Below, in pieces: positions 7,612 to 15,576 of a stretch of DNA of 19,910 nt. How positions within the stretch are numbered: the stretch's first letter is position 1; every line of letters starts with the position of its first letter. Position numbers and translations under genes: made by a program. The stretch is taken from assembly GCA_036010965.1 (NCBI GenBank), contig DASCMO010000041.1:1-19910 (forward strand). Direction: 5' to 3'. Below the pieces are notes generated by a model that was not told where the DNA came from, searched no databases, and saw nothing but the letters and a program-made list of their open reading frames with translations. The DNA comes from GCA-2686265 sp036010965 (lineage in GTDB: Bacteria > Planctomycetota > UBA1135 > GCA-002686595).

Positions 7612-10029
7612 TCAGTCCCGGCCCAACAGCCGGAAGGCGGCCCAGTCGGCGGCGGGTCGGCCCGCGGCACGCAGGGCGCGTCGGGCGTCGCGGGCGGCGA
7701 GGGCCGGGGACGCGCCCTCGCACAGAGCCTCGTGGAAGAGAGGCGTGAAGGCCGCCGCGGCGTCGTCGGTCACAGGCCAGAGGGTGACGAGCAGGTTGCG
7801 CGCTCCCGCGTCGAGCAGGGCGCGGGCGAGGCCCAACAGGCCCTCGGCGTCCACGAAGCGTCCCTCGGCGCTCTCGCAGGCCGAGAGAACCACCAGCGGA
7901 GCCGGCGTGCGCAGGGCGAGGAGCTCTGCGGCGCAAAACATCTCCTCGCCGTCGAGCACCAGGCCCACCGGCGCGAGGCGGCCGTCGCCGCAGGCGGAGG
8001 TGCGGCGCAGGTGGGTGGCCACGTGCACCGGCGCGCCACAGGTCAAGGCCTCGATCAGGGCCTCGCGGTGGAAGGCGCCCGCGCGCGCGAGCAGGGCGTC
8101 GGGGTGGAGGGCCTTCACCGCGGCGAGCTCCTCGGCGGCGGCGGGCAACAGCGGCCTGCCTCCGCTGTCGAGCGGGTCGCCCAAGAGGCGCCAGGGCTGG
8201 GCCGGCGCGGCGGGGGGCGCGCCCGGCGCCTCGCCGGGCAGCCCTGGCAGGAAGAGGGTCGCCGCGAGGTGTTCGAGGTCGCGCCCGGCGATCGTCAGCG
8301 ACTCCAACGGCAGGCGCTCGAGGGGACCGTGGACCAGGGCCAACAGGCGCCCGTCGCCACCGCGAGCGGTCCGCAGGTGCCGCCGCAGGCCCGCGGGCAA
8401 GAGGGCGCGACCGAGTTGCTCGGCCAGGGTGGCGCAGTGGGGGGCGTCGTCGGCGCACAGCGCCTCGCGCAAGCGCCGCACCCCGCGGGCGAGCTCGCGC
8501 CGGGAGCGCGGGATGGCCAGGCTCTCAGCCGCGCCGTCGGGTGCGACCCAGACACACAGGGCGTCGTCGGCGCCGACCACCCAGGTAACCAGGCCGTGCT
8601 CGAAGCGCCCCGCCCAGGCGGCGAGGTCGGCGGCGGTGACCGCGCGCCGATCGCGCGAGCCGCGCGACTGGTACTGCTCGCCCAGAGCGGCCGCTTCCAG
8701 GGGCCTTCCGAGCTGCGCCAGGGCGCGCGCGGCGAGGACCACCGTGTGCAGGCCCAGGCGCTCGCCGAAGACCGAGGAAGCCGTGCCCTTCAGCACCCGC
8801 TGGTCCGCCAGGCGCGCCTCCCAGCGGTCGGCCTCGGTCAGGGCCGCGCGCAGGCTCGTCAGGGCCTCGGCGCAACGCCCGTCGAGCAGCAGGGCCTCGC
8901 CGCGCAGGGAGCTCGCGACCATGCGCTCGTGGGCGTCGCGCGCCTCGAAGGCGTCGAGTTCCGCCAGCGCGCGCTGCGTGTTCCCATCCGCCAGCTCGAT
9001 CGCGGCACGCGTCAGGCGTTCGGCGCCGCCCCCCCCGTCCAGGGTCCACAGGCGGGCCCGCGCCCCCTCCAGCTCCCCCAGACGCAGGTCCGCCAGGACC
9101 ACGCAGCGGCTCCAATCGGCCCGCTCGCGCGCGTCGAGGGGTGCGGTGCCGCGCAGGAACTCGCGCGCCTTTTCGGCGGCATCCTCGTGGATCAGGCGCA
9201 GGGCGTGCTCGCGGGCCAGGGGCCAGCACTCCTCGACGGAGCGGAAGGTGGCCAGCTCGGCCAGTAGGCGGTCCACGCCCGCCGTGTCGCCCGCCTCGCG
9301 CGCAAGGCGCACCAGCCCCAGGAGAGCGCGCTGGTGGTAGTCGTCGTTGCGCACGCCGACGGCGGTCCGGCGGCAGCGCTCGAAGGCCTCGCGGGCGGCG
9401 CCGGCGTCGCCGTCCAGCAGGGCCAGGCGCCCGAGCAGCCAGCGCGGCTCGAGCTGGGGCTTGCGCTGGCCGGCGCGCTCGAAGCTCGCCGCCGCCGCGC
9501 GCGCGTCCGCCGTCGCGCGCGCGAGCAGGGCCCGGCGGTCGCCATGGGAGAGGTCCGCGCGCGCTTCGAGCTCGCGCGCCTCGATCCGCGCGGCCAGGCT
9601 CAGGGCGCGGGCGGCGGGGACGAAGTCGGCCGCCACTCCGGCGCGCTCGGCCAGGGCTCGCAGGTCGGCCAGGAGCGCCGGGCGCAGCTCGCCCCAGTCG
9701 CCCTTGTCGCGCGCCTTGCGCACGCGCTCGTGCAGGGCGAGGAAGTCCCCGTACGCCTGCCAGCCGTCCTTGCGCCCGGCGGCGTCGATGCCCGCGTAGT
9801 GGGCGGCCACCGCCAGGGCGTCCTCCCGGCCGTGGTCACGGGCCATGCGCTCGGCCGCTCCCCGTAGCTCGTCCAGCAAGCTGTCTTCACCCTGGCGGAA
9901 GCGTTCGAGCAGGGCGCCGAAGCGGCGGTAGTCGCGCTCGTAGGCCGGGCCATCGCCCGCCGGGGCCGCCGACGCGCAGAACGCGCCGGTCGCCAGGCAG
10001 GCGAGGAGGATTAGCTGGCCCGCGCGCAC
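7612..10029 (-). CDS. Exported helical-repeat (TPR-like) CHAT-domain protein
   Basis: The protein is 805 aa from a GTG at 10029, six bases after the anti-sigma stop. This start gives a signal peptide (LILLACLATGAFCASAAPAG). Residues about 30-480 are all-helical with TPR-like pairs (LGRLALLDGDAGAAREAFER, ALLGLVRLAREAGDTAGVDR, LRGEALLLDGRCAEALTSLR). The C-terminal region (about 480-805) is a CHAT domain, a caspase-fold module. It has both catalytic residues: His673 in VHVATHL and Cys718 in VVLSACESAEG, followed by the typical GLARALLDAGARNLLVTLWPVTDDAA. CHAT proteins are cysteine peptidases or related switches, often in stress and signalling systems. Here the domain would act outside the cytoplasm if the signal peptide is real. 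The gene is third in a sigma / anti-sigma / CHAT unit, so sensing or processing an envelope signal is a reasonable inference. No substrate is known. Confidence 0.88.
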   Translation of the reverse strand: MRAGQLILLACLATGAFCASAAPAGDGPAYERDYRRFGALLERFRQGEDSLLDELRGAAERMARDHGREDALAVAAHYAGIDAAGRKDGWQAYGDFLALHERVRKARDKGDWGELRPALLADLRALAERAGVAADFVPAARALSLAARIEARELEARADLSHGDRRALLARATADARAAAASFERAGQRKPQLEPRWLLGRLALLDGDAGAAREAFERCRRTAVGVRNDDYHQRALLGLVRLAREAGDTAGVDRLLAELATFRSVEECWPLAREHALRLIHEDAAEKAREFLRGTAPLDARERADWSRCVVLADLRLGELEGARARLWTLDGGGGAERLTRAAIELADGNTQRALAELDAFEARDAHERMVASSLRGEALLLDGRCAEALTSLRAALTEADRWEARLADQRVLKGTASSVFGERLGLHTVVLAARALAQLGRPLEAAALGEQYQSRGSRDRRAVTAADLAAWAGRFEHGLVTWVVGADDALCVWVAPDGAAESLAIPRSRRELARGVRRLREALCADDAPHCATLAEQLGRALLPAGLRRHLRTARGGDGRLLALVHGPLERLPLESLTIAGRDLEHLAATLFLPGLPGEAPGAPPAAPAQPWRLLGDPLDSGGRPLLPAAAEELAAVKALHPDALLARAGAFHREALIEALTCGAPVHVATHLRRTSACGDGRLAPVGLVLDGEEMFCAAELLALRTPAPLVVLSACESAEGRFVDAEGLLGLARALLDAGARNLLVTLWPVTDDAAAAFTPLFHEALCEGASPALAARDARRALRAAGRPAADWAAFRLLGRD

Positions 10030-10035
10030 GGGCGC

Positions 10036-11313
10036 CTAGCGCTCGGGCGTGCGGCCCAGGTAGGCGTCGCGCTCGGCCCCGGGGGGCAGGCCGCGAGCAA
10101 GGGTGCGGGCGTCGCTCAGGAATCCTGCCTCGTGCAGCAGGCGCACGGCGCGGGCCGTGCGCACCGGTTCACCGAGCCCTTCGAGGGCTTCCAGCTCGGC
10201 CTCCAGGAGGCGGTCGGGCAAGACCCGGAAGTCGCGCTCGCCCAGCTCGCACTGCATGCCGTCCACCACGGCCCAGGCCTGCCAGGTGTAGGCGCCCGGC
10301 GGTAGGGAGTGGATGCCGGAGAGCAGCGGGTCGGGGTCGAACAGGTGCGCGACGCGCCGGCCGGCGTCGAAGACCGTGCCGCCGCTCTCGAAGACCTCCA
10401 CGCGGTAGGTGCCGGCTCCGGCCTGCGAGAGGCACTCGAAGATCGGCCGGGCCCCCAAGGGCAAACCGTGCCAGGCGTCGGGGGCGGAGATGTGCAGCAC
10501 GCGGTCGCGCGGGAAGGCCAGATCGCCGTTCGTCGTGCCGCGCAGCAGCGGGGCCTCGGGCAGGGCGGGGATGCGGCCGGCGTCGCTGAAGCGAGGCAGG
10601 AAGAGGGCCGTGGCCAGGAGCGAGGCGGCGGCGGCCAGGGGCATCAGGCGCTGGAGGGAGCGCGAGCGCTTGCGCGCTCGGGGTGTGCTCGGCCGGAAGC
10701 GCTCTGGAAAGGGCGCTGGGGCGGCGGGCTCGGGCGGGGCGTCGGTCTGGGCGTCGGCCTGGGCGCGGTCGTGCTCGAGGCGGTGCTGCAGGCCGCGCAG
10801 GAGGGCGCGATCGATCTCGCGTCCGCGCTTGCAGCCCGCGCCGCCCGCCTCGTCGAGCTCGCGTCGCCAGCCGATCGGGGAGCTCGGGGGCGCGCTCGGC
10901 AGGGCGACCTCCAGGGGTGAGGGTGGGCGCGAGGAGGCCGCCGCGGACAGGCGCCGGCAGGCGCCGCAGCGCAGGAAGTGGCGATCGATCTCGGCCCGCC
11001 GCTCGGCGTCCAGGACGGCGCTGCCGAGGCCGCAGCCGTGGTCGTAGAGTTCCGAGCCGCTCGGGCAGTCGCGCACCGCCGCAGAGCGCCCTGCGGGACC
11101 TTGCTCGCCCAGCCAGGCCTCGGCCAGCTCAAGCATCCGCAGGCGCGGGCCGTGCACCGGGTGCGTCGCGAGAGCCTCCAGGGAGCTGTGCTCGAGCTGG
11201 TCCCAGCGGGCCAGGGCTGCCTCGACCTCGCTCCGGCTGGCCGTGGCGAGCTGGATCACGGTCTTTCCTGTGCGGGTGGTGCGCATCTCCGCGGAGTTTT
11301 CCGGTGCTTCCAT
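10036..11313 (-). CDS. Zinc-finger membrane protein, probable anti-sigma factor
   Basis: The protein is 425 aa. It begins 10 bases after the sigma factor stop and ends six bases before the CHAT gene. The cytoplasmic N-terminal part has a zinc-binding anti-sigma-like motif: His112-x3-Cys116-x2-Cys119 in RHFLRCGACRR, preceded by Cys83 and by DHGCG (zf-HC2-like). A Pro/Ala-rich linker (about 190-215) leads to a basic patch (RARKRSRSL) and one transmembrane helix at about 223-240 (LMPLAAAASLLATALFLP). Residues 241-425 should be outside and include a beta-rich domain (IFECLSQAGAGTYRVEVFES, PPGAYTWQAWAVVDG) that could sense or bind something. Gene order and topology fit an anti-sigma factor for the ECF protein upstream, with a much larger sensor part than in minimal anti-sigma factors. 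An internal ATG at 11286 is an alternative start. Confidence 0.78.
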   Translation of the reverse strand: MEAPENSAEMRTTRTGKTVIQLATASRSEVEAALARWDQLEHSSLEALATHPVHGPRLRMLELAEAWLGEQGPAGRSAAVRDCPSGSELYDHGCGLGSAVLDAERRAEIDRHFLRCGACRRLSAAASSRPPSPLEVALPSAPPSSPIGWRRELDEAGGAGCKRGREIDRALLRGLQHRLEHDRAQADAQTDAPPEPAAPAPFPERFRPSTPRARKRSRSLQRLMPLAAAASLLATALFLPRFSDAGRIPALPEAPLLRGTTNGDLAFPRDRVLHISAPDAWHGLPLGARPIFECLSQAGAGTYRVEVFESGGTVFDAGRRVAHLFDPDPLLSGIHSLPPGAYTWQAWAVVDGMQCELGERDFRVLPDRLLEAELEALEGLGEPVRTARAVRLLHEAGFLSDARTLARGLPPGAERDAYLGRTPER

Positions 11314-11323
11314 GGCTTCAGGG

Positions 11324-11944
11324 TCAGCTCTTCGCCGTTTCTTGCAGGAAGCCAGCCTCGCCCGCCAGGCGGTCGAGGGAGAGGTCGTTCAGGATCACGC
11401 GCCGCAAGGCCGTGGAGGCCCGCTTGAGGCGGTACTTGCACTGCTCGGAAGAGAGGTCCAGGTGCTCGGAGATGGCGGCCAGGTTCTCTCCCTGCATGTG
11501 GCGCAACTCGAGCAGGTTCCGGTCCTCGGCGTCGAGCAGGCCCATGGCGCGCCGTACCAGCTCGCCCAATTCCGCCTCCCCGACCTGTTCGGTGGGGTCC
11601 GGCCGCGGGTCGGGGCTTTCGGGGACGCTCTCCTCGCTGGCCGCCTGGATGGAGATCGGGCGCCCCGATTCGCGCCGCTTGAGGTCCACGCAGCGGCACC
11701 AGGCGACGCGGTAGAGCCAGGTTCCCAGGGAGCCTTTCGCGGGGTCGAAGCGCCCCGCGTCCAGGCGCTCGAGGGCGTAGAGCACCAGCTCCTGATAGAG
11801 GTCGTCGCGCGAGGTCGGGTCCGCCTCGAAGTGGCCGATGCAGTGGAATAGAAGGGAGCGGTAGCGCTCGAGGAAGGTGGTGACCACATCCTCGCGTCGC
11901 TCGCGCAATCCGCGCACCAGTTGCTGCTCGTCCAATCCGCTCAT
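11324..11944 (-). CDS. ECF-type RNA polymerase sigma factor
   Basis: The protein is 206 aa. Region 2 spans about 24-91: FLERYRSLLFHCIGHF, then DDLYQELVLYAL (the RNA-polymerase-binding and -10 recognition helices), then GSLGTWLYRVAWCRCVDLKRR. Region 4 spans about 128-182: LLDAEDRNLLELRHMQGENL, then AAISEHLDLSSEQCKYRLKRA, the helix-turn-helix that reads the -35 element. A Pro/Glu-rich linker joins them and there is no region 3 or 1.1, as in ECF factors. A short Cys-free tail follows. The ATG at 11944 has GGCTGGGG just upstream. It is the first gene of a three-gene minus-strand unit and is divergent from the SGNH hydrolase. The subgroup and the regulon cannot be told from sequence alone. Confidence 0.93.
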   Translation of the reverse strand: MSGLDEQQLVRGLRERREDVVTTFLERYRSLLFHCIGHFEADPTSRDDLYQELVLYALERLDAGRFDPAKGSLGTWLYRVAWCRCVDLKRRESGRPISIQAASEESVPESPDPRPDPTEQVGEAELGELVRRAMGLLDAEDRNLLELRHMQGENLAAISEHLDLSSEQCKYRLKRASTALRRVILNDLSLDRLAGEAGFLQETAKS

Positions 11945-12010
11945 CCCCAGCCCCGGGCGGGCACCGATTCGCCCGTTGGCTAACCTGGATTACGGGTTTG
12001 CGGAGGCCAT

Positions 12011-12036
12011 TTCAACAGCGGGAAAACAGGCGTTCC
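12011..12036 (-). promoter_or_regulatory. Possible ECF-type promoter upstream of the sigma gene
   Basis: On the minus strand GGAAC (complement of 12032-12036) is followed by a spacer of about 16 bp and then GTTGAAA. GGAAC is the typical -35 core of ECF-dependent promoters, and its place upstream of the ECF gene would allow self-activation. The -10 part is not convincing, and a five-base match in GC-rich DNA is weak. Confidence 0.2.
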
Positions 12037-12081
12037 AGAGCTAGACTGCCCGCGCTCCCCGATGGGGGGGCTGACCTCGAT

Positions 12082-13347
12082 ATGAGCGAGACGAGCCGCA
12101 AGGCGGATTCCGAGGGAGCGCGGGCCTTCCTGACCGCTCTGGCAGCGCTGCTGGCGCTGCTGGGCCTGTTCTCGGGTCCCTGGGCCGTGGCTGCCCTGGC
12201 CGAGCGCGACCCCCTCCCTCCCGAGGCCCGCCTCGCCGCCTGGCGGGCTTTCGGCGGGCTCCTGGTCCTGGCAGCGGCCCTGGCGCTCATTGCCCGCCGC
12301 CTGCCTTCCCGCCGCCTCGCCCTGCGGGCGGTGCTGTTCGTGGCCACCGGCCTGGCGCCGCTGGTCGCCCTGGAGCTGTGCCTTGCGCCCCACGCCGAGA
12401 GCCCCACGACCCTCTTTCTGCGGGATCCCGACCTTGGCTGGCGCCTGCGACCGGGGGCGGCGGACTTCTGGGGCGGCATCCCGACCCGCATCAACTCGCG
12501 CGGCCTGCGTGGCCCCGAGCGGGCGCCGGCCAAGCCGCCGGGCACAGGGCGCATCCTGTTCCTGGGGGACTCGGTGACCTTCGGCTTCCTGATCGAGGAC
12601 GACGAGCTGGTCTTCCCGGCGCGCGTCGAGGCCGCCCTCTCCACGCCCGCGCGGCCAGTGGAGTGCATCAACGGCGCGGTCGGCGGCTATTCGCCCTGGC
12701 AGGAGCACCTGTTCCTCGAGGGCGAGGGGGCGTCCTACGCGCCTGACATGGTGGTGCTCTGCTTCGTCCTGAACGACGTGACCGAGCAGCTCTCCCTGCA
12801 GCGTTTCGGTGGCACCTGGGAGGGCGCGCAGCTCGAGAAGAGCCGCAGCGGCCGCGGCCCGGTCTGGCTCCAGGAGAGCGCCCTGGCCCACTTCGCCCGG
12901 CGCGCGTGGGCGCGGCTGGAGTTCGGCTCCGACGTCGTCGGGGGCGCCCGCGAGCGCGAGGAGCTCGGCATGTATCACCTCTTGCTCGAGCCCAACCGCG
13001 ACGACGTCCAGGAGGCCTGGCGCGGCACTCAGCGCAGCGTGGCCGCCATCGTCGACTGGTGCGCCGAGCGCGAGGTGGCCCTGGCGCTGGTGCTCTTCCC
13101 CATCTCGGTCCAGTTCGAGGACCCCGTGCGCCTGGCCGCTCCGCAGCGAATCATGGGCGCCTTCGCCGAGCGACGGGGCCTGGCTTGCCTCGACCTGCTC
13201 CCGGTCCTCGTGGAGGAGATGGTCGCGCGCGGCCTGGCGCCGGAGGACCTGCAGCTCGACGCCGTCCACCTCTCCGCCCTGGGCCACGAGGTCTGCGCGG
13301 AGCGGATCGCCGCCTGGATCCGAGAGAGAGGGCTGCTCGGTCCCTGA
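12082..13347 (+). CDS. Membrane-anchored SGNH/GDSL hydrolase
   Basis: The protein is 421 aa from the ATG at 12082. The frame is open upstream to about 11998, but that part is Arg-rich and unlike a real N-terminus. Three hydrophobic segments (about 15-40, 56-71, 81-102) anchor it. A region typical of such enzymes follows (DPDLGWRLRPG, then TRINSRGLRGPE), then the SGNH domain. Block I is LFLGDSVTFG with nucleophile Ser164. A Gly/Asn block is INGAVGGYS, block III is VLCFVLNDV, and the catalytic Asp-x-x-His is Asp393/His396 in LDAVHLSALGH. The family hydrolyses or transfers ester-linked acyl groups, often acetyl groups on polysaccharides. The three TM segments suggest a catalytic domain on the outer face. 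The gene is head-to-head with the ECF sigma gene, with 137 bp between them. Confidence 0.85.
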   Translation: MSETSRKADSEGARAFLTALAALLALLGLFSGPWAVAALAERDPLPPEARLAAWRAFGGLLVLAAALALIARRLPSRRLALRAVLFVATGLAPLVALELCLAPHAESPTTLFLRDPDLGWRLRPGAADFWGGIPTRINSRGLRGPERAPAKPPGTGRILFLGDSVTFGFLIEDDELVFPARVEAALSTPARPVECINGAVGGYSPWQEHLFLEGEGASYAPDMVVLCFVLNDVTEQLSLQRFGGTWEGAQLEKSRSGRGPVWLQESALAHFARRAWARLEFGSDVVGGAREREELGMYHLLLEPNRDDVQEAWRGTQRSVAAIVDWCAEREVALALVLFPISVQFEDPVRLAAPQRIMGAFAERRGLACLDLLPVLVEEMVARGLAPEDLQLDAVHLSALGHEVCAERIAAWIRERGLLGP

Positions 13348-13389
13348 GGAGCGGTCCGTGCCTGGACGCCCGGTGGGGCCCGGCGGGCC

Positions 13390-13418
13390 TATGCGAGGCC
13401 ATCTCCGGGCACTATAGT
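13390..13418 (+). promoter_or_regulatory. Possible promoter of the acyl-CoA operon
   Basis: TATAGT (13413-13418) is the best -10-like hexamer in the 169-bp gap before the thiolase gene and would start transcription about 90 bp upstream of the GTG. The corresponding -35 position (13390-13395, TATGCG) is a poor match, so this is suggested mainly by position. Confidence 0.25.
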
Positions 13419-13442
13419 TGTCATCGGTCTATTCTCGACCGG

Positions 13443-13470
13443 CCCCTCCAGGACCTCCCCTCCAGGACCT
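13443..13470 (+). repeat. Perfect 14-bp tandem duplication in the operon leader
   Basis: CCCCTCCAGGACCT occurs twice back to back (13443-13456 and 13457-13470), between the possible promoter and the thiolase start. It may be a slippage duplication or a doubled binding site. The non-coding location supports placing the thiolase start downstream at 13517. Confidence 0.8.
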
Positions 13471-13516
13471 CACCGGAGGGTTCCCGGCCCCCCTTCAGAA
13501 ACTCCAGAGGTGTCCC

Positions 13517-14701
13517 GTGAGAGACGTTGTCATCCTCAGCGCCTGCCGCACGCCGATCGCCCGTTTTCAGGGTTCCCTGGCGGGGATTCGTGCGCCCGAG
13601 CTGGGCTCGCTCGCCATCGGGGAGGCCTTGCGGCGTGCGGAGGTGGACCCGGAGGCGGTCGAGGAGGTCATCTTCGGCAACGTGCTCTGCGCCGGACTGG
13701 GCCAGAACCCCGCCCGCCAGGCCGCCCGCGGAGCGGGCATCCCCGACGCGGTTGGCAGCCTCACGATCAACAAGGTCTGCGGTTCGGGTCTCAAGGCCGT
13801 AGCGCTCGCCGCCCAGGCCATCCGGGCCGGTGACGCGGACCTGCTGGTCGCGGGCGGCATGGAGAACATGTCGAGCGCTCCCTACCTGTTGCCTGAGGCG
13901 CGCGACGGCGTGCGCCTGGGGAACGGACGGCTGCTCGACTCGATGGTCCACGACGGCCTGTGGGACATCTACAACGACTTCCACATGGGCATCACCGCCG
14001 AGCTGGTGGCGGAAAAGTACGAGATCAGTCGCGAGGCCCAGGACGAGTTCGCCGCCGAGAGTCACCGCAAGGCGGCCGAGGCCACCGAGGCGGGTCGCCT
14101 GGACGGGGAGAAGTTTGCGATCGAGATTCCTCAACGCAAGGCGGAGGCGATCTCGTTCACGACCGACGAGACCATCCGCCCGGGTCTGACCGCCGAGAGC
14201 ATCGCGGGCATGCGGCCGGCCTTCAAGCCGGACGGAACGGTGACCGCCGCCAACGCATCGGCCATCAACGACGGCGCCGCGGCGCTGGTGGTCGCCAGCG
14301 CCGAGCGGGCGGCCGAGCTGGGAATCGAACCCCTGGCGCGCATCAGCGCCTACGCCACGGGCGGCTGCGCGCCCGAGTGGGTGATGATGGCTCCCGAGCA
14401 CTCGATCCCCATGTGCGCCGAGAAGGCGGGCGTGGCGCCGGGCGCCGTCGACCTGCACGAGATCAACGAGGCCTTCTCCGCGGCCGCGATCGCCCTCACG
14501 CGGCGGCTCGAGCTCGATCCCGAGAAGATCAATGTCAACGGTGGTGCGGTGGCTCTCGGCCACCCGATCGGCGCTTCTGGCGCGCGAATCCTCGTCACCT
14601 TGCTCTTCGCCATGGAGCAGCGCGGGGCGGCGACGGGCATGGCCTCCCTCTGCCTGGGCGGCGGCAACGCCGTCTCCCTGGCGGTCGAGAGGGCGGTCTG
14701 A
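13517..14701 (+). CDS. Acetyl-CoA C-acetyltransferase (thiolase)
   Basis: The protein is 394 aa. The start is a GTG at 13517 preceded by AGAGGTG (13506-13512) and gives VRDVVILSACRTPIARF, the normal thiolase N-terminus. An upstream TTG at 13418 would add 33 residues of leader including the tandem repeat and is unlikely. All catalytic parts are present: nucleophile Cys88 in INKVCGSGLKA, HEINEAFSAA, His349 in GGAVALGHPIGASGAR, and Cys379 in LCLGGGNAVS. The enzyme reversibly condenses two acetyl-CoA to acetoacetyl-CoA, or cleaves acetoacetyl-CoA with CoA. Longer 3-ketoacyl-CoA substrates cannot be excluded. First gene of the operon; its stop overlaps the next start by one base (TGATG). In this context the cleavage direction, the last step of C4 beta-oxidation, is most likely. 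Confidence 0.95.
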   Translation: MRDVVILSACRTPIARFQGSLAGIRAPELGSLAIGEALRRAEVDPEAVEEVIFGNVLCAGLGQNPARQAARGAGIPDAVGSLTINKVCGSGLKAVALAAQAIRAGDADLLVAGGMENMSSAPYLLPEARDGVRLGNGRLLDSMVHDGLWDIYNDFHMGITAELVAEKYEISREAQDEFAAESHRKAAEATEAGRLDGEKFAIEIPQRKAEAISFTTDETIRPGLTAESIAGMRPAFKPDGTVTAANASAINDGAAALVVASAERAAELGIEPLARISAYATGGCAPEWVMMAPEHSIPMCAEKAGVAPGAVDLHEINEAFSAAAIALTRRLELDPEKINVNGGAVALGHPIGASGARILVTLLFAMEQRGAATGMASLCLGGGNAVSLAVERAV

Positions 14702-15561
14702 TGGGCGCCCAACCCTTCGAGCGCGTTGCGGTGATCGGGGCCGGGACGATGGGGAACGGCATCGCCCAGGTCTTTGCCTGGCAGGGCGTCGAGGTGCTCT
14801 TGATCGATCTGGACGCGGTGGCGCTCGAGCGCGGGACGGCGGCCGTCGAGAAGAGCCTCGCTCGCATGGTCAAGAAGGAGCGCGCGACCGCTGAGGAGGC
14901 CCGGGCCACCCTGGCGCGCATCTCCACCGCCGCCGAGATCGCCGCGCTCACCGACCAGAGCCTGGTGATCGAGGCCGTCGTCGAGCGCGCGGAGATCAAG
15001 CGCGCGGTCTTCGAGGAGCTGGACGCACGCACGGGAGCGGAGGTGATCCTCGCAACCAACACCTCCTCGATCTCCATCACCGAGATCGGCGCGGCGACCG
15101 CTCGCGCCGAGCGCGTGATCGGGATGCACTTCATGAATCCGGTCCCGATCATGCAGCTGGTCGAGATCATTCGCGGCCACGAGACCTCGGACGAGACGAC
15201 CGCGCGCGTGATGGCCTGCTGCGAGGCGATCGACAAGACCCCGGTGGAGGTCAATGACTACCCCGGGTTCGTGTCCAACCGCGTGCTGATGCCGATGATC
15301 AACGAGGCGATCTTCTGCCTCTTCGAGGGCGTCGCCGAGCGCGAGGGGATCGACACGGTCATGAAGCTGGGCATGGCCCACCCGATGGGGCCCCTGGCCC
15401 TGGCGGATCTGATCGGCCTCGACGTGTGCCTCGACATCCTCGAGGTGCTGCATCGCGGCCTGGGCGATGACAAGTACCGTCCCTGTCCCTTGCTGCGGCG
15501 CATGGTCGCCGCGGGCCGTCTGGGCCGCAAGGCGGGCAGTGGTTTCTACGACTACGACTGA
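14701..15561 (+). CDS. 3-hydroxybutyryl-CoA (3-hydroxyacyl-CoA) dehydrogenase
   Basis: The protein is 286 aa, a normal length for the single-function family (HBD/PaaH type). The ATG overlaps the thiolase stop. The NAD(P)-binding Rossmann loop is GAGTMGNG (Gly13-x-Gly15-x-x-Gly18), followed by acidic VLLIDLD. The substrate and catalytic part has NTSSISITEI, then His143 in GMHFMNPVP and Glu155 in QLVEII, the His-Glu pair with the usual spacing of 12. The C-terminal domain has NDYPGFVSNRVLMPMINEA and GMAHPMGPLALADLIGLD. It interconverts (S)-3-hydroxybutyryl-CoA and acetoacetyl-CoA, linking directly to the thiolase upstream. The acidic residue after the second strand suggests NAD over NADP, which is inference. 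Confidence 0.95.
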   Translation: MGAQPFERVAVIGAGTMGNGIAQVFAWQGVEVLLIDLDAVALERGTAAVEKSLARMVKKERATAEEARATLARISTAAEIAALTDQSLVIEAVVERAEIKRAVFEELDARTGAEVILATNTSSISITEIGAATARAERVIGMHFMNPVPIMQLVEIIRGHETSDETTARVMACCEAIDKTPVEVNDYPGFVSNRVLMPMINEAIFCLFEGVAEREGIDTVMKLGMAHPMGPLALADLIGLDVCLDILEVLHRGLGDDKYRPCPLLRRMVAAGRLGRKAGSGFYDYD

Positions 15562-15576
15562 ACGAGAAGACGAGAC

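Noticed and set aside
7286..9340. Long plus-strand open frame (684 codons) opposite the CHAT gene
   Set aside because: Its product is low-complexity Arg/Ser/Ala/Pro text without any domain, while the opposite strand encodes a protein with a signal peptide and intact CHAT motifs. High GC keeps shadow frames open.
7612..10029. Lipoprotein signal in the CHAT protein (Cys in TGAFCAS)
   Set aside because: The residues before the Cys (G-A-F) do not fit a lipobox; an ordinary signal peptide cut after ASA is more likely.
11980..13287. Minus-strand open frame of 435 codons opposite the SGNH hydrolase
   Set aside because: Gln/Arg/Gly-rich shadow; the plus strand has GDS, Asn and DxxH blocks.
13377..13389. 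GGCCC-GGC-GGGCC hairpin after the SGNH gene as a terminator
   Set aside because: The stem is only 5 bp with a 3-nt loop and no T-run; such structures arise often by chance in GC-rich DNA.
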